A DNA stretch of 64,000 nucleotides from Acidovorax sp. HDW3 (GTDB taxonomy: Bacteria; Pseudomonadota; Gammaproteobacteria; Burkholderiales; Burkholderiaceae_C): contig NZ_CP049885.1 in assembly GCF_011303755.1 (NCBI RefSeq), positions 1,532,001-1,596,000 on the forward strand, in the 5' to 3' direction. Both the position numbers and the translations under genes were made by a program. Each line of letters begins with the position of its first letter. The first letter of the stretch is position 1. The notes beneath the pieces were generated by a model. That model saw nothing but the letters and a program-made list of their open reading frames with translations. It was not told the origin of the DNA and made no database searches. Of this stretch, positions 23,616-32,424 are shown piece after piece.

Positions 23616-24323
23616 TCAGTCTCCTTTTTGCTCGCTCAGGGTGCGCTTTTCGATGCGCTTTTCCGGGTGGGGGTTGTGCACGATGCGGTGCACGTAGATG
23701 CCGGGCAGGTGCACGTCGTCGGGGGCGATGGCGCCCACTTCCACCAGCTCCTCGACCTCGACGATGCACAGCTTGCCCGCCGTGGCGGCCGCCGGGTTGA
23801 AGTTGCGCGCCGTGAGGCGAAACTGCAGGTTGCCGCTCTTGTCGGCGCGGTGCGCCTTCACCAGTGCCACGTCGGGCACGAGCGAACGCTCCATCACGTA
23901 GGTCTCGCCGTCGAACTCGCGCAGCTCCTTGCCCTCGGCAACGATGGTGCCGACGCCGGTCTTGGTGAAGAAGGCCGGAATGCCCGCGCCGCCGGCGCGC
24001 AGCTTCTCGGCCAGCGTGCCCTGGGGCGTGAATTCGAGTTCGAGCTCGCCCGCCAGGTACTGGCGCTCGAACTCCTTGTTCTCGCCGACGTAGGAGCTGA
24101 TCATTTTCTTGATCTGGCGCGTATTGAGCAGCTTGCCCAAGCCAAAGCCATCGACGCCGGCGTTGTTCGACACCACCGTCAGGCCCTTGACGCCGCTGGC
24201 GCACAGGGCGTCAATCAGCGCCTCGGGGATGCCGCACAGGCCAAAGCCGCCGACTGCCAGCAGCTGGTTATCCGCCACCACGCCCTGCAGGGCTGCAGCG
24301 GCGCTGGGATAGAGTTTGTTCAC
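23616..24323 (-). CDS. 3-oxoacid CoA-transferase subunit A
   Basis: Alpha subunit partnering the downstream gene. The 235-aa sequence contains the CoA-binding glycine stretch [16 protein letters not shown] and the family phrase [20 protein letters not shown]. The product would move CoA from succinyl-CoA to a 3-oxoacid. It lies near an SDR and ETF:ubiquinone oxidoreductase, fitting fatty-acid or ketone-body catabolism. Confidence 0.93.
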   Translation of the reverse strand: MNKLYPSAAAALQGVVADNQLLAVGGFGLCGIPEALIDALCASGVKGLTVVSNNAGVDGFGLGKLLNTRQIKKMISSYVGENKEFERQYLAGELELEFTPQGTLAEKLRAGGAGIPAFFTKTGVGTIVAEGKELREFDGETYVMERSLVPDVALVKAHRADKSGNLQFRLTARNFNPAAATAGKLCIVEVEELVEVGAIAPDDVHLPGIYVHRIVHNPHPEKRIEKRTLSEQKGD

Positions 24324-24422
24324 GCAAGTCTCCTTCGTCCGTCAAGAATCAAGAATGAAAAGCGCCCCGGGCACCACGCGCCCGCCGGCCTGCGCTGGGC
24401 ATTACACCATGCAGCTGCTGTG

Positions 24423-24518
24423 CAAAAATGAGAGCTGCTCGCGCTTTATTGCCAAGGGTTTGCGTGTGTTTTATGCCGCAAACCCGCACAGATAAAGCGC
24501 GAGCAGCTCTCATTTTTG
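24423..24518. repeat. Long perfect hairpin repeat
   Basis: The two 27-bp outer arms are perfect reverse complements, built around AGAGCTGCTCGCGC and GCGCGAGCAGCTCT. They flank an inner stem GGGTTTGCG/CGCAAACCC. It lies between the CoA-transferase operon and the SDR gene, both on the minus strand, and could act as a terminator. It is the most complete copy of the hairpin family in this window. Confidence 0.75.
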
Positions 24519-24521
24519 ATG

Positions 24522-25307
24522 TCACCCCAGGGCCATGCCATCGTCGGCGCTGATGACGGCGCCGTTGACGAAGTGGCTCTGGTCGCTCGCCAGCAGCACG
24601 ATGAGCGCATCCAGATCCTGCGCCTGGCCCAGGCGCCGGCGCGGCAGCCCGGCGATGAGCTGGCGCCCGGCCTCGGTCTGCCAGTGGCGGTGGTTCATCT
24701 CGGTGTCGATATAGCCCGGGCACAGGGCGTTGACGTTGATGCCAAAGCGCCCCCATTCCAGCGCCATGGCGCGCGTCATGTGGATCAGCGCCGCCTTGCT
24801 CATGCCGTAGGTGCCGATCTGCGCCAGCGCCCGCAGCCCGGCGACCGAGGCAATGTTGACGATGCGCCCGCCCGTGAAACTGCCCGGCGCCGCGCCCTGG
24901 GCGCGCGCGATCATGCGCCGCGCCACCTCTTGCGCCATGAAGAAGGCGCCGCGCAGATTGGTGTCCATGACGAAGTCAAAATCCGCCTCGCCAACGTCGA
25001 GCAGGCGCTGCGGCGCCGAGACGCCGGCGTTGTTGACGAGGATGTCGATCGAGCCCATCTCGGTCTCGGCGTGCGCCACGGCGGCCTGGATGGAGTGGCG
25101 CTGCGTCACGTCCAGCGCCACCACGTGGGCATCGCCACCCTCGCCCTCGATGCGCGCGCGCAAGTCCTTCAGGCGCTCGCTGCGCCGCCCCGCCAGCACC
25201 ACGGCAGCGCCCGCGCGCGCCAGGGTTTGCGCAAACTGCGCCCCCAGGCCGCTCGAAGCCCCCGTGACCATGGCGATGCGGCCGGACAGATCAATGGAGT
25301 AGGCCAT
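24522..25307 (-). CDS. SDR family NAD(P)-dependent oxidoreductase
   Basis: Classical short-chain dehydrogenase of 261 aa. The Rossmann motif TGASSGLG is near residue 16, NNAG is in DILVNNAGVSAPQRL, and the catalytic YxxxK is in GTYGMSKAALIH with an upstream Ser (NIASVAGL). The C-terminus includes LCPGYIDTEMN. Its neighbours point to acyl or 3-hydroxyacyl metabolism but the substrate is unknown. Confidence 0.88.
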   Translation of the reverse strand: MAYSIDLSGRIAMVTGASSGLGAQFAQTLARAGAAVVLAGRRSERLKDLRARIEGEGGDAHVVALDVTQRHSIQAAVAHAETEMGSIDILVNNAGVSAPQRLLDVGEADFDFVMDTNLRGAFFMAQEVARRMIARAQGAAPGSFTGGRIVNIASVAGLRALAQIGTYGMSKAALIHMTRAMALEWGRFGINVNALCPGYIDTEMNHRHWQTEAGRQLIAGLPRRRLGQAQDLDALIVLLASDQSHFVNGAVISADDGMALG

Positions 25308-25448
25308 TTAGAGACTCCTCACGAGAAAAATAGCACGCTCGTTCGCTTATTGCACGATCCATGCATACAATCGGGCGCGACCTACCAGGGTCGCCAGGGT
25401 TTGCCCTAAAGTATCGTCCAAATTCCTCCAACGCCCCATCCGACCGTC

Positions 25449-27137
25449 ATGACCAACGAAGAAATCCTCGCCCAGTTCGGCCCCCGCGAATCCATGGAAT
25501 ACGACGTCGTGGTCGTGGGCGGTGGCCCCGCCGGCCTGTCCACCGCCATCCGCATCAAGCAGCTGGCGGCAGAGAAAAACCAGGAAGTCTCGGTCGTGGT
25601 GCTGGAAAAAGGCTCCGAGCCCGGCGCGCACATCCTCTCGGGCGCCATCATGGACCCCAAGGCGCTCAATGAACTCATCCCCGACTGGAAGGAAAAAGGC
25701 GCACCGCTGACCCAGCCCGTCACCGACGACGCCTACATCTTCCTTTCGGAAAAATCCGGCTGGCGCACGCCCAACATGCTGCTGCCGCCGTTTGCGCACA
25801 ACCACGGCAACTACATCGTGCGCCTGGGCGACGTGACCAAGTGGCTGGGCGAGCAGGCCGAGGCCCTGGGCGTGGAAATCTTCCCCGGTTTTGCCGCCGC
25901 CGAAGTGCTGTACAGCGAAACCGGCGCCGTCAAGGGCGTGGCCACCGGCAACATGGGCATCGGCAAAGAGGGCGAGCCCACCGACAGCTTCCAGCTCGGC
26001 ATGGAGCTGCTGGGCAAGTACACCATCTTTGCCGAAGGCGCGCGCGGCCACCTGGGCAAGCAGGTCATCGCCAAATACCGCCTGGATGAGGGGCGCGATC
26101 CGCAGAGCTTTGGCATCGGCATCAAGGAACTGTGGGAAATCGACCCGAAGAAGCACCAGCCGGGCTTCGTCATGCACACCGCCGGCTGGCCCATGGAGAG
26201 CGACACCTACGGCGGCGCCTTCCTCTACCACCTCGACGGCAACAAGGTGGCGCTGGGCTTTGTCACCGGGCTGAACTACACCAACCCCTACCTGAGCCCG
26301 TTCGAGGAATTCCAGCGCTGGAAGACGCACCCGAACATCCGCTACTACTTCGAGAACGACCAGGGCGAAGTGACCGCCAAGCGCCTGTCCTACGGCGCGC
26401 GCGCCATCAACGCCAGCGGCATCAACTCCCTGCCCAAGACCGTGTTCCCGGGCGGCGCGCTCATCGGCTGCGACGCCGGTTACCTGAACGTGAGCCGCAT
26501 CAAGGGCAGCCACTCGGCCATCAAGACCGGCATGTTGGCGGGCGAAGCCGCCTTCGAGGCCGTGACCGCCGGCCGCCAGCACGACGAACTGAGCGCCTAC
26601 CCCAAGGCGTTCGAGGAAAGCTGGCTCTACACCGAGCTGAACAAGGACCGCAACTTCAAGAACTGGTTCAAGTACGGCCTCACGGTGGGCACGGTGATGA
26701 ACGGCTTCGAGCAATTCGTGCTGCGCGGCCACATGCCCTGGACGCTGCACCGCACCAAGGCCGACCACGAGTACTTGAAGCCCGCCAGCGAATGCAAACC
26801 CATCGCCTACCCCAAGCCCGATGGCAAGCTGACGTTTGACCGCCTCTCCAGCGTCTTCATCAGCAACACCAACCACGCCGAAGACCAGCCCGCGCACCTG
26901 ACGCTGAAGAACGCCAGCGTGCCGGTGCAAATCAACCTGGCCAAGTACGCCGGCCCCGAGGCCCGCTACTGCCCGGCCGGGGTGTACGAATTTGTGGGCG
27001 AAGGCAGCGACAAGCGCTTGCAGATCAACGCGCAGAACTGCGTGCACTGCAAGACCTGCGACATCAAGGACCCGACGCAAAACATCGTCTGGGTCACACC
27101 CGAAGGCGGCGGCGGGCCGAATTACTCGGGCATGTAA
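25449..27137 (+). CDS. Electron transfer flavoprotein-ubiquinone oxidoreductase
   Basis: ETF-QO passes electrons from acyl-CoA dehydrogenases through ETF to ubiquinone at the inner membrane. The 562-aa protein has an N-terminal FAD dinucleotide fold (VVVGGGPAGLSTAIRIKQLA) and the family stretch GALIGCDAGYLNVSRIKGSH. A C-terminal 4Fe-4S ferredoxin domain has CPAGVYEF and NAQNCVHCKTCDIKDPTQNI. Length matches bacterial and mitochondrial ETF-QO. Divergent from the SDR gene. Confidence 0.95.
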   Translation: MTNEEILAQFGPRESMEYDVVVVGGGPAGLSTAIRIKQLAAEKNQEVSVVVLEKGSEPGAHILSGAIMDPKALNELIPDWKEKGAPLTQPVTDDAYIFLSEKSGWRTPNMLLPPFAHNHGNYIVRLGDVTKWLGEQAEALGVEIFPGFAAAEVLYSETGAVKGVATGNMGIGKEGEPTDSFQLGMELLGKYTIFAEGARGHLGKQVIAKYRLDEGRDPQSFGIGIKELWEIDPKKHQPGFVMHTAGWPMESDTYGGAFLYHLDGNKVALGFVTGLNYTNPYLSPFEEFQRWKTHPNIRYYFENDQGEVTAKRLSYGARAINASGINSLPKTVFPGGALIGCDAGYLNVSRIKGSHSAIKTGMLAGEAAFEAVTAGRQHDELSAYPKAFEESWLYTELNKDRNFKNWFKYGLTVGTVMNGFEQFVLRGHMPWTLHRTKADHEYLKPASECKPIAYPKPDGKLTFDRLSSVFISNTNHAEDQPAHLTLKNASVPVQINLAKYAGPEARYCPAGVYEFVGEGSDKRLQINAQNCVHCKTCDIKDPTQNIVWVTPEGGGGPNYSGM

Positions 27138-27149
27138 AACCCGAAACGC

Positions 27150-27200
27150 TATAAATTAAATAGCTGGTGGCGCTTGCCCTATAAGGGCTAGCGCCATTTT
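27150..27200. repeat. Hairpin repeat acting as terminator after ETF-QO
   Basis: TGGCGCTTGCCC and GGGCTAGCGCCA pair with one mismatch around TATA, followed by TTTTTTATC. It begins with AAATAGCTGG, the repeat-family left edge. It separates convergent ETF-QO and the outer-membrane gene. Confidence 0.65.
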
Positions 27201-27204
27201 TTAT

Positions 27205-28461
27205 CTAAAAATAATGCCTTGCGATCAGCTCCCAACGGGCTGCCCAAGGCCATGCACCAAAGTGGCTTAAGGCCGCGCCATGGTTGCGCTGCCATTGCAG
27301 CGCCATATCCAGCCGCCGCCCCCGGTGGCGCAGTTCAAGCCAGCAGCGGCGGCTGGCGTCGTCAAGGTCAAACTGGCACATGCCATTCAAATCCAGGCCG
27401 GGGTGCACGGCATCCTTCCAGGCGGCGTGCAGGAACAACCCGTGCCGGGTGGCAGGCTCCAGGGCATTGGCCGCCCAGGCCCGGTACTGCCCATACACCG
27501 GCAGGGGCATGGCACGCAGGGCCTGCCAACCGCGCCGTCCAGGGGCTGCGCCGTTGTAATGCAGCTCTGCCGTCAGTGTGAGTTGGTTGGCGCTGGTGTG
27601 CCTGGCGCCTACGGCCAGCCGGTGGTGCCACTGTTCAGGGCCCACCAGGCCCAGCGCCTGCTGCAACTGCGTGGGCGAGGTGCCGCCCGACCACTCCAGG
27701 TAGGCTACCGTGGCCTGACCCAGCAGGCCCGAGAGGTTCATCCCCCACTGCGCGCCCTGCCCCTGGCGCAGGTGCAGCAGTCCCTGTGCGCTGATCGACT
27801 CCCCCCAGCGTGGGGCATAGGCCAACAGCGCACGGTTCAGGTGGTTGGTGGCACCCCAATCGAGGTTCCATCCACCAGGCGCAGGCTTGTGTGTCGCCAA
27901 GCGGGGCGAGAAGGCGAATTGCCACACACCGTTTGCACTGTGGTGCTGCAGGTGCAGCATGGCACTGCCCTGGCGGTTCTCGCGCAGGCTGGCGGGGTCC
28001 ATGGACACTTCCGACCGGATCGATCCATCGCGGAAAAAATCGGTTGGGTTGTAGCCCAGGGCGACACCCTGGCGCAGCCGGATGCGGCCAGCCTCCAGCA
28101 CCAGGTTCTGCGTCGGGGTATAGCCCAGGACGGCATCCTTCAAGGTATGGATGGCGTTTTCCTGCGTCAGCATGGGGCGTGAGCGCATGTCCAGGCGGCC
28201 CGCTGCGCGCACATACCAGGGGCCGCTGGCAGCGGGCTCCAGCCGCCAATCGAGGCTGAGACGGCCGTCGTCTTGGGCCAGGCCCGCTGCCTGGGGCCAT
28301 GCCCGTCCCGCCGCGATCTCGGCGTAGGCCTGCCAGGGGCGTTGTTCCGTGGTGCTGGTGGGGGTGTCGTCGGCTAGCTGCAGGGCGTCGGCCTCTGCAT
28401 CACTTGCCAGGGCGGATGTGCCCCACAGCAGGCACAGGGCAATGAGAGGCCGGCGCATCAT
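27205..28461 (-). CDS. Predicted outer-membrane beta-barrel protein of the ABC/LolA-like operon
   Basis: I do not recognise a named family. The protein starts at 28461 (MMRRPLIALCLLWGTSALA, a signal peptide) and is 418 aa. It is rich in alternating aromatic/polar strands (YVRAAGRLDMRS, LVLEAGRIRLRQGVALGYNP, TLTAELHYNG, RLDMALQWQRN). The C-terminus WELIARHYF ends in Phe, as expected for BAM-recognised barrels. The start overlaps the stop of the LolA-like gene (ATGA), so it is the last gene of the four-gene operon. Probably a porin-like or capture partner of the ABC system. Confidence 0.65.
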   Translation of the reverse strand: MMRRPLIALCLLWGTSALASDAEADALQLADDTPTSTTEQRPWQAYAEIAAGRAWPQAAGLAQDDGRLSLDWRLEPAASGPWYVRAAGRLDMRSRPMLTQENAIHTLKDAVLGYTPTQNLVLEAGRIRLRQGVALGYNPTDFFRDGSIRSEVSMDPASLRENRQGSAMLHLQHHSANGVWQFAFSPRLATHKPAPGGWNLDWGATNHLNRALLAYAPRWGESISAQGLLHLRQGQGAQWGMNLSGLLGQATVAYLEWSGGTSPTQLQQALGLVGPEQWHHRLAVGARHTSANQLTLTAELHYNGAAPGRRGWQALRAMPLPVYGQYRAWAANALEPATRHGLFLHAAWKDAVHPGLDLNGMCQFDLDDASRRCWLELRHRGRRLDMALQWQRNHGAALSHFGAWPWAARWELIARHYF

Positions 28462-29237
28462 TCGGGGCGCCAGTGGGGCAGGTAGTCGCGCTGCAGCCAG
28501 GCTTGCGGCACATCGCGGCGCTCCCACTGGGAGTAGCGCATCACGGTGACCCAACTGGGATCCAGGCCGTCGATGATCACGGTTTCCGTGGGGCGCTCGG
28601 TGCCAAAGGCGTTCTCGTAGCGCCGGTAATACGCCGTCTTGAGCAGGTTGCCCGTGTCGGCATAGAAGCGTGCCTTGACGGGCCGGTGGTTGCTGGCATC
28701 GACCCACATCTCGACGCGTGGATAGTTGGCGTCGGGCCCCTGGGCTTCGAGCGCGAGTTTCAGGCACAGGCGTGGCTTGCGGTCACCGTCCTGCGTGGTT
28801 TCTTCCGCCGCACTGGTGGCACGGTAGTCGCGCGCAAAGTTGGTGGTGACCACGTCACCGTTGGACGCCTGGCCCAGCAGACGCTGCTGGGGCGAAAGGC
28901 GGATGCTGCCCTGGCTGGCAGGGTCGTAGAACCACAGATCCTTGCCGTTGTAGAGAATGAGCTTGCCCACGTCGCGCGCCGGGGCCAGGTAGCGCACCAG
29001 GCTGCGGAACTGCCCGCCCGCAGTATCGGGCCGTGAGTACACGGCGAGCTGGCTGCTGTCGGTCTGCCGCCCCTGGCGGTACTCCACCAGGGTGTTGACC
29101 AGCCTGAAGGAGAAATCCGGGTTGCGGATCGCATCGCTGGCCGCCAGAACGGCCTGGGGATCGGGGCCGGCCCAGGCTTTGTGGTGCCATGGGGCCAGTG
29201 CCGCCAGGGGGAGGGCAAGAAGTGAACGTCGTTGCAT
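28458..29237 (-). CDS. LolA-like outer-membrane lipoprotein-sorting protein
   Basis: Periplasmic protein of the LolA-like type found with FtsX-type ABC transporters. The 259-aa protein has a signal peptide (MQRRSLLALPLAALAPWHHKAWA). Its central segments are typical of the family: RSLVRYLAPARDVGKLILYN, DLWFYDPASQGSIRLSPQQR and RVEMWVDASNHRPVKARFYA. It may carry a lipid or lipoprotein from the permease to the outer membrane. Encoded between the permease and the barrel gene. Confidence 0.75.
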   Translation of the reverse strand: MQRRSLLALPLAALAPWHHKAWAGPDPQAVLAASDAIRNPDFSFRLVNTLVEYRQGRQTDSSQLAVYSRPDTAGGQFRSLVRYLAPARDVGKLILYNGKDLWFYDPASQGSIRLSPQQRLLGQASNGDVVTTNFARDYRATSAAEETTQDGDRKPRLCLKLALEAQGPDANYPRVEMWVDASNHRPVKARFYADTGNLLKTAYYRRYENAFGTERPTETVIIDGLDPSWVTVMRYSQWERRDVPQAWLQRDYLPHWRPE

Positions 29238-29261
29238 GGTGGGCCTTGATGTGACGGGTTT

Positions 29262-30659
29262 TCAGGCGTGGCGCAGTGCATCCACGATGTCCATGCGCGC
29301 GGCACGCCGTGCGGGCCACCAGGCCGAGGCCAGGGTGATCGCCAGCAGGCCCACGATGCTGCCTGCCAGCAAGGGCAGGTCTTGCCACACCCGCACCAGC
29401 ACCAGGTAGGCGTAGGCATAGCCTGGGGGTGTCCACGTCCAGCCGCTGTGGTTGATGGCCCAGGCCAGCACCGCCGTGGCCAGCAGGCCCAGCACCGTGC
29501 CCGCCGCGCCCAGCAGCAGGGCTTCGCACAGGAAGAGGCGGCGGATACCGCTGCAGCGCTGGCCCATGGCGCGCAGGGTGCCAATCTCCACCGTGCGCTC
29601 CACCACCGCCGTTCCCATGGTGTTGGCAATGGTGAACAGCACGATCACCGCAATCAGCAGTGCGATGAAACCAAACATGGAGGCCATGAACTCATCCGTC
29701 TGACCGAACATCGGATTCAGCGTGCGGAAGTCCAACACCTCCAGCGCTTGCGCGGCAAACTGCTGGCCCAGCAGTGCCTCTAGCCGGGCACGTGCCGCAG
29801 GCAACTGGGCGGTGTGGTGCAGTTGCACCACGATGGAGGTGACCTCGGGCGCTTGCGTGCCGTAGAGCAGGCGCTGGGCCTGGGGCAGGTGCATGGCGAG
29901 GTAGAGGTCGTCAATGGCCTTGACGCCCAGGTTGACCGCCTTGATGGCTTGCAAGCTCGCCACGTTGGGTGCGCCTCGGGCCGTGGCCACCAGCATCTCG
30001 ATGCGCTGGGCAGACGGCTCGGACGGTGTGGATCGCTCCATGGCCGACAGGGCGGCTACATCGTCGGGCACGGCGGTGGCGTCTGCGGTCTGGTGCAGGG
30101 CGGGGGAGCCTGCGTTTTCGCAGCTTGGTACCTGGAGCGCGGCGCACAGTTGCAGCTTGCGCGCCACGCCGGTGCCGATGACGGCGGCGTTGGCTGCCGT
30201 ACCCTCCAGTGCCAGGGGCTGGGCGTAGCTGACCATTCGATAGTCGTTCCATTGCATCAGGCGGTTGTATTCCTGTGCCACCAGGCCGTTGGCCAGCACC
30301 GAGCGCGTGTGCCCCGACTCCATGTGCCCCGCAATGCCGCCCAGTTGCAGCGTCGGCGTCACCACGCGCAGCAAAGGCGCCAGTTCGGGGTCGCTGGCAA
30401 TGGCATCCATGATGCGCTGGTAACCCGCGATGCCATAGGCCGACGGGTTGTCGCCCCCATCCGCAAAATAGCCGCGCCGCTGTACCTGCAGGTGGCCGCT
30501 GAACTGGACGAAGCCGGTCTCCATGCCATACAGGATGTTGGAACGGTAGCCGCCAAACAGCAGGATGGCGGTGAGCCCCACCACCATGGCCAGCAGGGTG
30601 GCCAGGGAGCGGCGGCGGTTGCGCAGCAGGTTGCGCAGGGCGAGCATCCAGAGGTTCAT
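29262..30659 (-). CDS. ABC transporter permease, FtsX/MacB/LolC type
   Basis: Inner-membrane permease of 465 aa. A first transmembrane helix near residues 15-38 (RRSLATLLAMVVGLTAILLF) is followed by a large periplasmic domain of about 280 residues. Three C-terminal helices follow: FGFIALLIAVIVLFTIANTM, LLGAAGTVLGLLATAVLAWA and LAGSIVGLLAITLASAWW. The motif VERTVEIGTLRAMGQR is the FtsX coupling helix. The stop overlaps nothing, and the start overlaps the ATPase stop by 4 nt. Confidence 0.88.
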   Translation of the reverse strand: MNLWMLALRNLLRNRRRSLATLLAMVVGLTAILLFGGYRSNILYGMETGFVQFSGHLQVQRRGYFADGGDNPSAYGIAGYQRIMDAIASDPELAPLLRVVTPTLQLGGIAGHMESGHTRSVLANGLVAQEYNRLMQWNDYRMVSYAQPLALEGTAANAAVIGTGVARKLQLCAALQVPSCENAGSPALHQTADATAVPDDVAALSAMERSTPSEPSAQRIEMLVATARGAPNVASLQAIKAVNLGVKAIDDLYLAMHLPQAQRLLYGTQAPEVTSIVVQLHHTAQLPAARARLEALLGQQFAAQALEVLDFRTLNPMFGQTDEFMASMFGFIALLIAVIVLFTIANTMGTAVVERTVEIGTLRAMGQRCSGIRRLFLCEALLLGAAGTVLGLLATAVLAWAINHSGWTWTPPGYAYAYLVLVRVWQDLPLLAGSIVGLLAITLASAWWPARRAARMDIVDALRHA

Positions 30660-31363
30660 GCGGCCACCTCCGTACCGTTGTCACGTTGCTCTATGGCTTC
30701 GATCCGGCCATCGCGGATGCGCACCACGTCATCGGCCTGGGCCAGCACCATGGGGTCGTGGGACGAGAACACAAAGCTGGCGCCGCGCGCGCGCTGCAGG
30801 CGGCGCATCAGGGCAATGATCTCGGCACCTGTCTGGCTGTCGAGGTTGGCAGTGGGCTCGTCGGCCAGCACCAGCGCAGGCTCGGTGGACAGGGCCCGGG
30901 CAATGGCCACGCGCTGGCGCTGCCCGCCCGACAGTTGCCCAGGGCGGTTGCCAGCGCGGTCTGCCAGGCCCACGGCGTCGAGCAGCGCGCGCACCCGCTC
31001 TTTGCGCTGGGCAGCCGGTACTGCGGCCAGCACCAGCGGGTATTCCACATTCTCAAAGGCGGTCAGCACCGGCAACAGATTGAAGTTCTGGAACACGAAC
31101 CCGATGCGCCGTGCGCGAAAGTCCGACAGCGCATCGTCCGTCATGGCCTGCACGGCCTGGCCATCCACCTGGATTTCGCCCTCGTCGGGCCGGTCAATGC
31201 AGCCCATCATGTTGAGCAGCGTGGTCTTGCCGCTGCCCGAGGGGCCGCACAGCACGGTGAAGCGGCCGGGCCGGATGTCGATATTCACCCCGCTCAGGGC
31301 GGGCACGGTCACGGTGTCCAGCCGGTAGGTCTTGCCCACGTTGCGTAAACTCACTGGGTACAT
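30656..31363 (-). CDS. ABC transporter ATP-binding protein, LolD/MacB type
   Basis: ATPase of the same transporter. From the ATG at 31363 (MYPVSLRNVGKTY), preceded by GGGAG, it is 235 aa. Walker A GPSGSGKTTLLN, signature LSGGQRQRVAIARAL, Walker B LVLADEPTANLDS and the switch His (FSSHDPMVL) are all present. Closest in type to LolD/MacB ATPases. First gene of the operon; the promoter faces that of the AraC regulator. Confidence 0.9.
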   Translation of the reverse strand: MYPVSLRNVGKTYRLDTVTVPALSGVNIDIRPGRFTVLCGPSGSGKTTLLNMMGCIDRPDEGEIQVDGQAVQAMTDDALSDFRARRIGFVFQNFNLLPVLTAFENVEYPLVLAAVPAAQRKERVRALLDAVGLADRAGNRPGQLSGGQRQRVAIARALSTEPALVLADEPTANLDSQTGAEIIALMRRLQRARGASFVFSSHDPMVLAQADDVVRIRDGRIEAIEQRDNGTEVAA

Positions 31364-31505
31364 GCAGACTCCCTTGTTGATGCATGGCGTCCATCGTAAG
31401 AATCCCACCCAGGGCGTGTATTGAATGATTGCGACATCGCCGCCTGCGGCACCTCCGCCGTACCACCATTTGCGCAAAGTGTCCGCCTGGCCCCGGGAGC
31501 TTGGC

Positions 31506-32393
31506 ATGACCTACAGCGATGCGCGTTCCGAGCTGTGGCTACCGCGCAGCGCCCTGGCCTCCTGCGTTCGTGGGGTGATGGCGCGCGATACCCTGTCGGT
31601 AGCGCTGGATGAGCCGCAGCGCTACAACCACATGCCGGTAGCGCCCACTTGCGCGTTGCTCTGGTATCTGCAGGGCGAATGCCATGTCCTGGCGCCAGGT
31701 GCACCGGCGCAGCCCCACAGCCCGCGTGCGCCCATTGCTTCTGCCACCTTGTGCGGCCCCTTCACCCGGCCCACCATCAGCTGGAACCCCGGCCCCATGC
31801 ACGCCTTCATGGTGCTTCTCATGCCCGATGCGCTGGCGCACATGACGGGCCTGGATACCACTGCGCTGCTAGACCGGATTGTTCCGGTGCAAGAAGTCTT
31901 TGATGCCGAATGGCAGGCGATGTTTGCCCAGGTGGCGCAGGCGGCCGACGACGAGCAGCGCGTGGCCCTGGTCGAGTCCTTTCTGTTGCCGCGCTGGCAG
32001 CAGTCGCGGCCGGCGTCGGCATTGCACAGCCACCTGCTCACCGACTGGTCGCGCAGCGTGGCCCTGCGCGCCGCCAGCTCAGGCCTGGGCCGCAGCCTGC
32101 GCCAGGCGGAGCGCCGCATCAAGCAATGGACCGGGCAAACGCAGCGCAACCTGCATGGGCTGGGCCGTTCAGAGCGCGCCTTCTTTGAGGGCGCACAGGC
32201 ACACCAGGATGGCGCTGTGCGCTGGGGGGACATTGCCGATGCCAGCGGCTACGCCGACCAGGCCCACATGTGCCGAGAGTCCCGGCGCATCACCGGCCAT
32301 GCGCCGGGCGAGCTGTACCGCCTGATGCAGAGCGATGAGAGTTTCTGGGCTTACCGGCTGTGGGCTTTTGGGGTGGGGGTTTTGCTGGAATAA
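31506..32393 (+). CDS. AraC-family transcriptional regulator
   Basis: Regulator with an N-terminal sensing domain (residues about 1-180, no family assigned) and a C-terminal AraC-type double helix-turn-helix (WGDIADASGYADQAHMCRES; ITGHAPGELYRLM). The start at 31506 (MTYSDARSEL) has GGGAG 8 nt upstream; an ATG at 31425 is also possible and would add 27 residues. Divergent from the ABC/LolA-like operon and likely its regulator. Confidence 0.82.
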   Translation: MTYSDARSELWLPRSALASCVRGVMARDTLSVALDEPQRYNHMPVAPTCALLWYLQGECHVLAPGAPAQPHSPRAPIASATLCGPFTRPTISWNPGPMHAFMVLLMPDALAHMTGLDTTALLDRIVPVQEVFDAEWQAMFAQVAQAADDEQRVALVESFLLPRWQQSRPASALHSHLLTDWSRSVALRAASSGLGRSLRQAERRIKQWTGQTQRNLHGLGRSERAFFEGAQAHQDGAVRWGDIADASGYADQAHMCRESRRITGHAPGELYRLMQSDESFWAYRLWAFGVGVLLE

Positions 32394-32424
32394 GCACCCA
32401 GCAAAACCACACCGGGATAAACCC

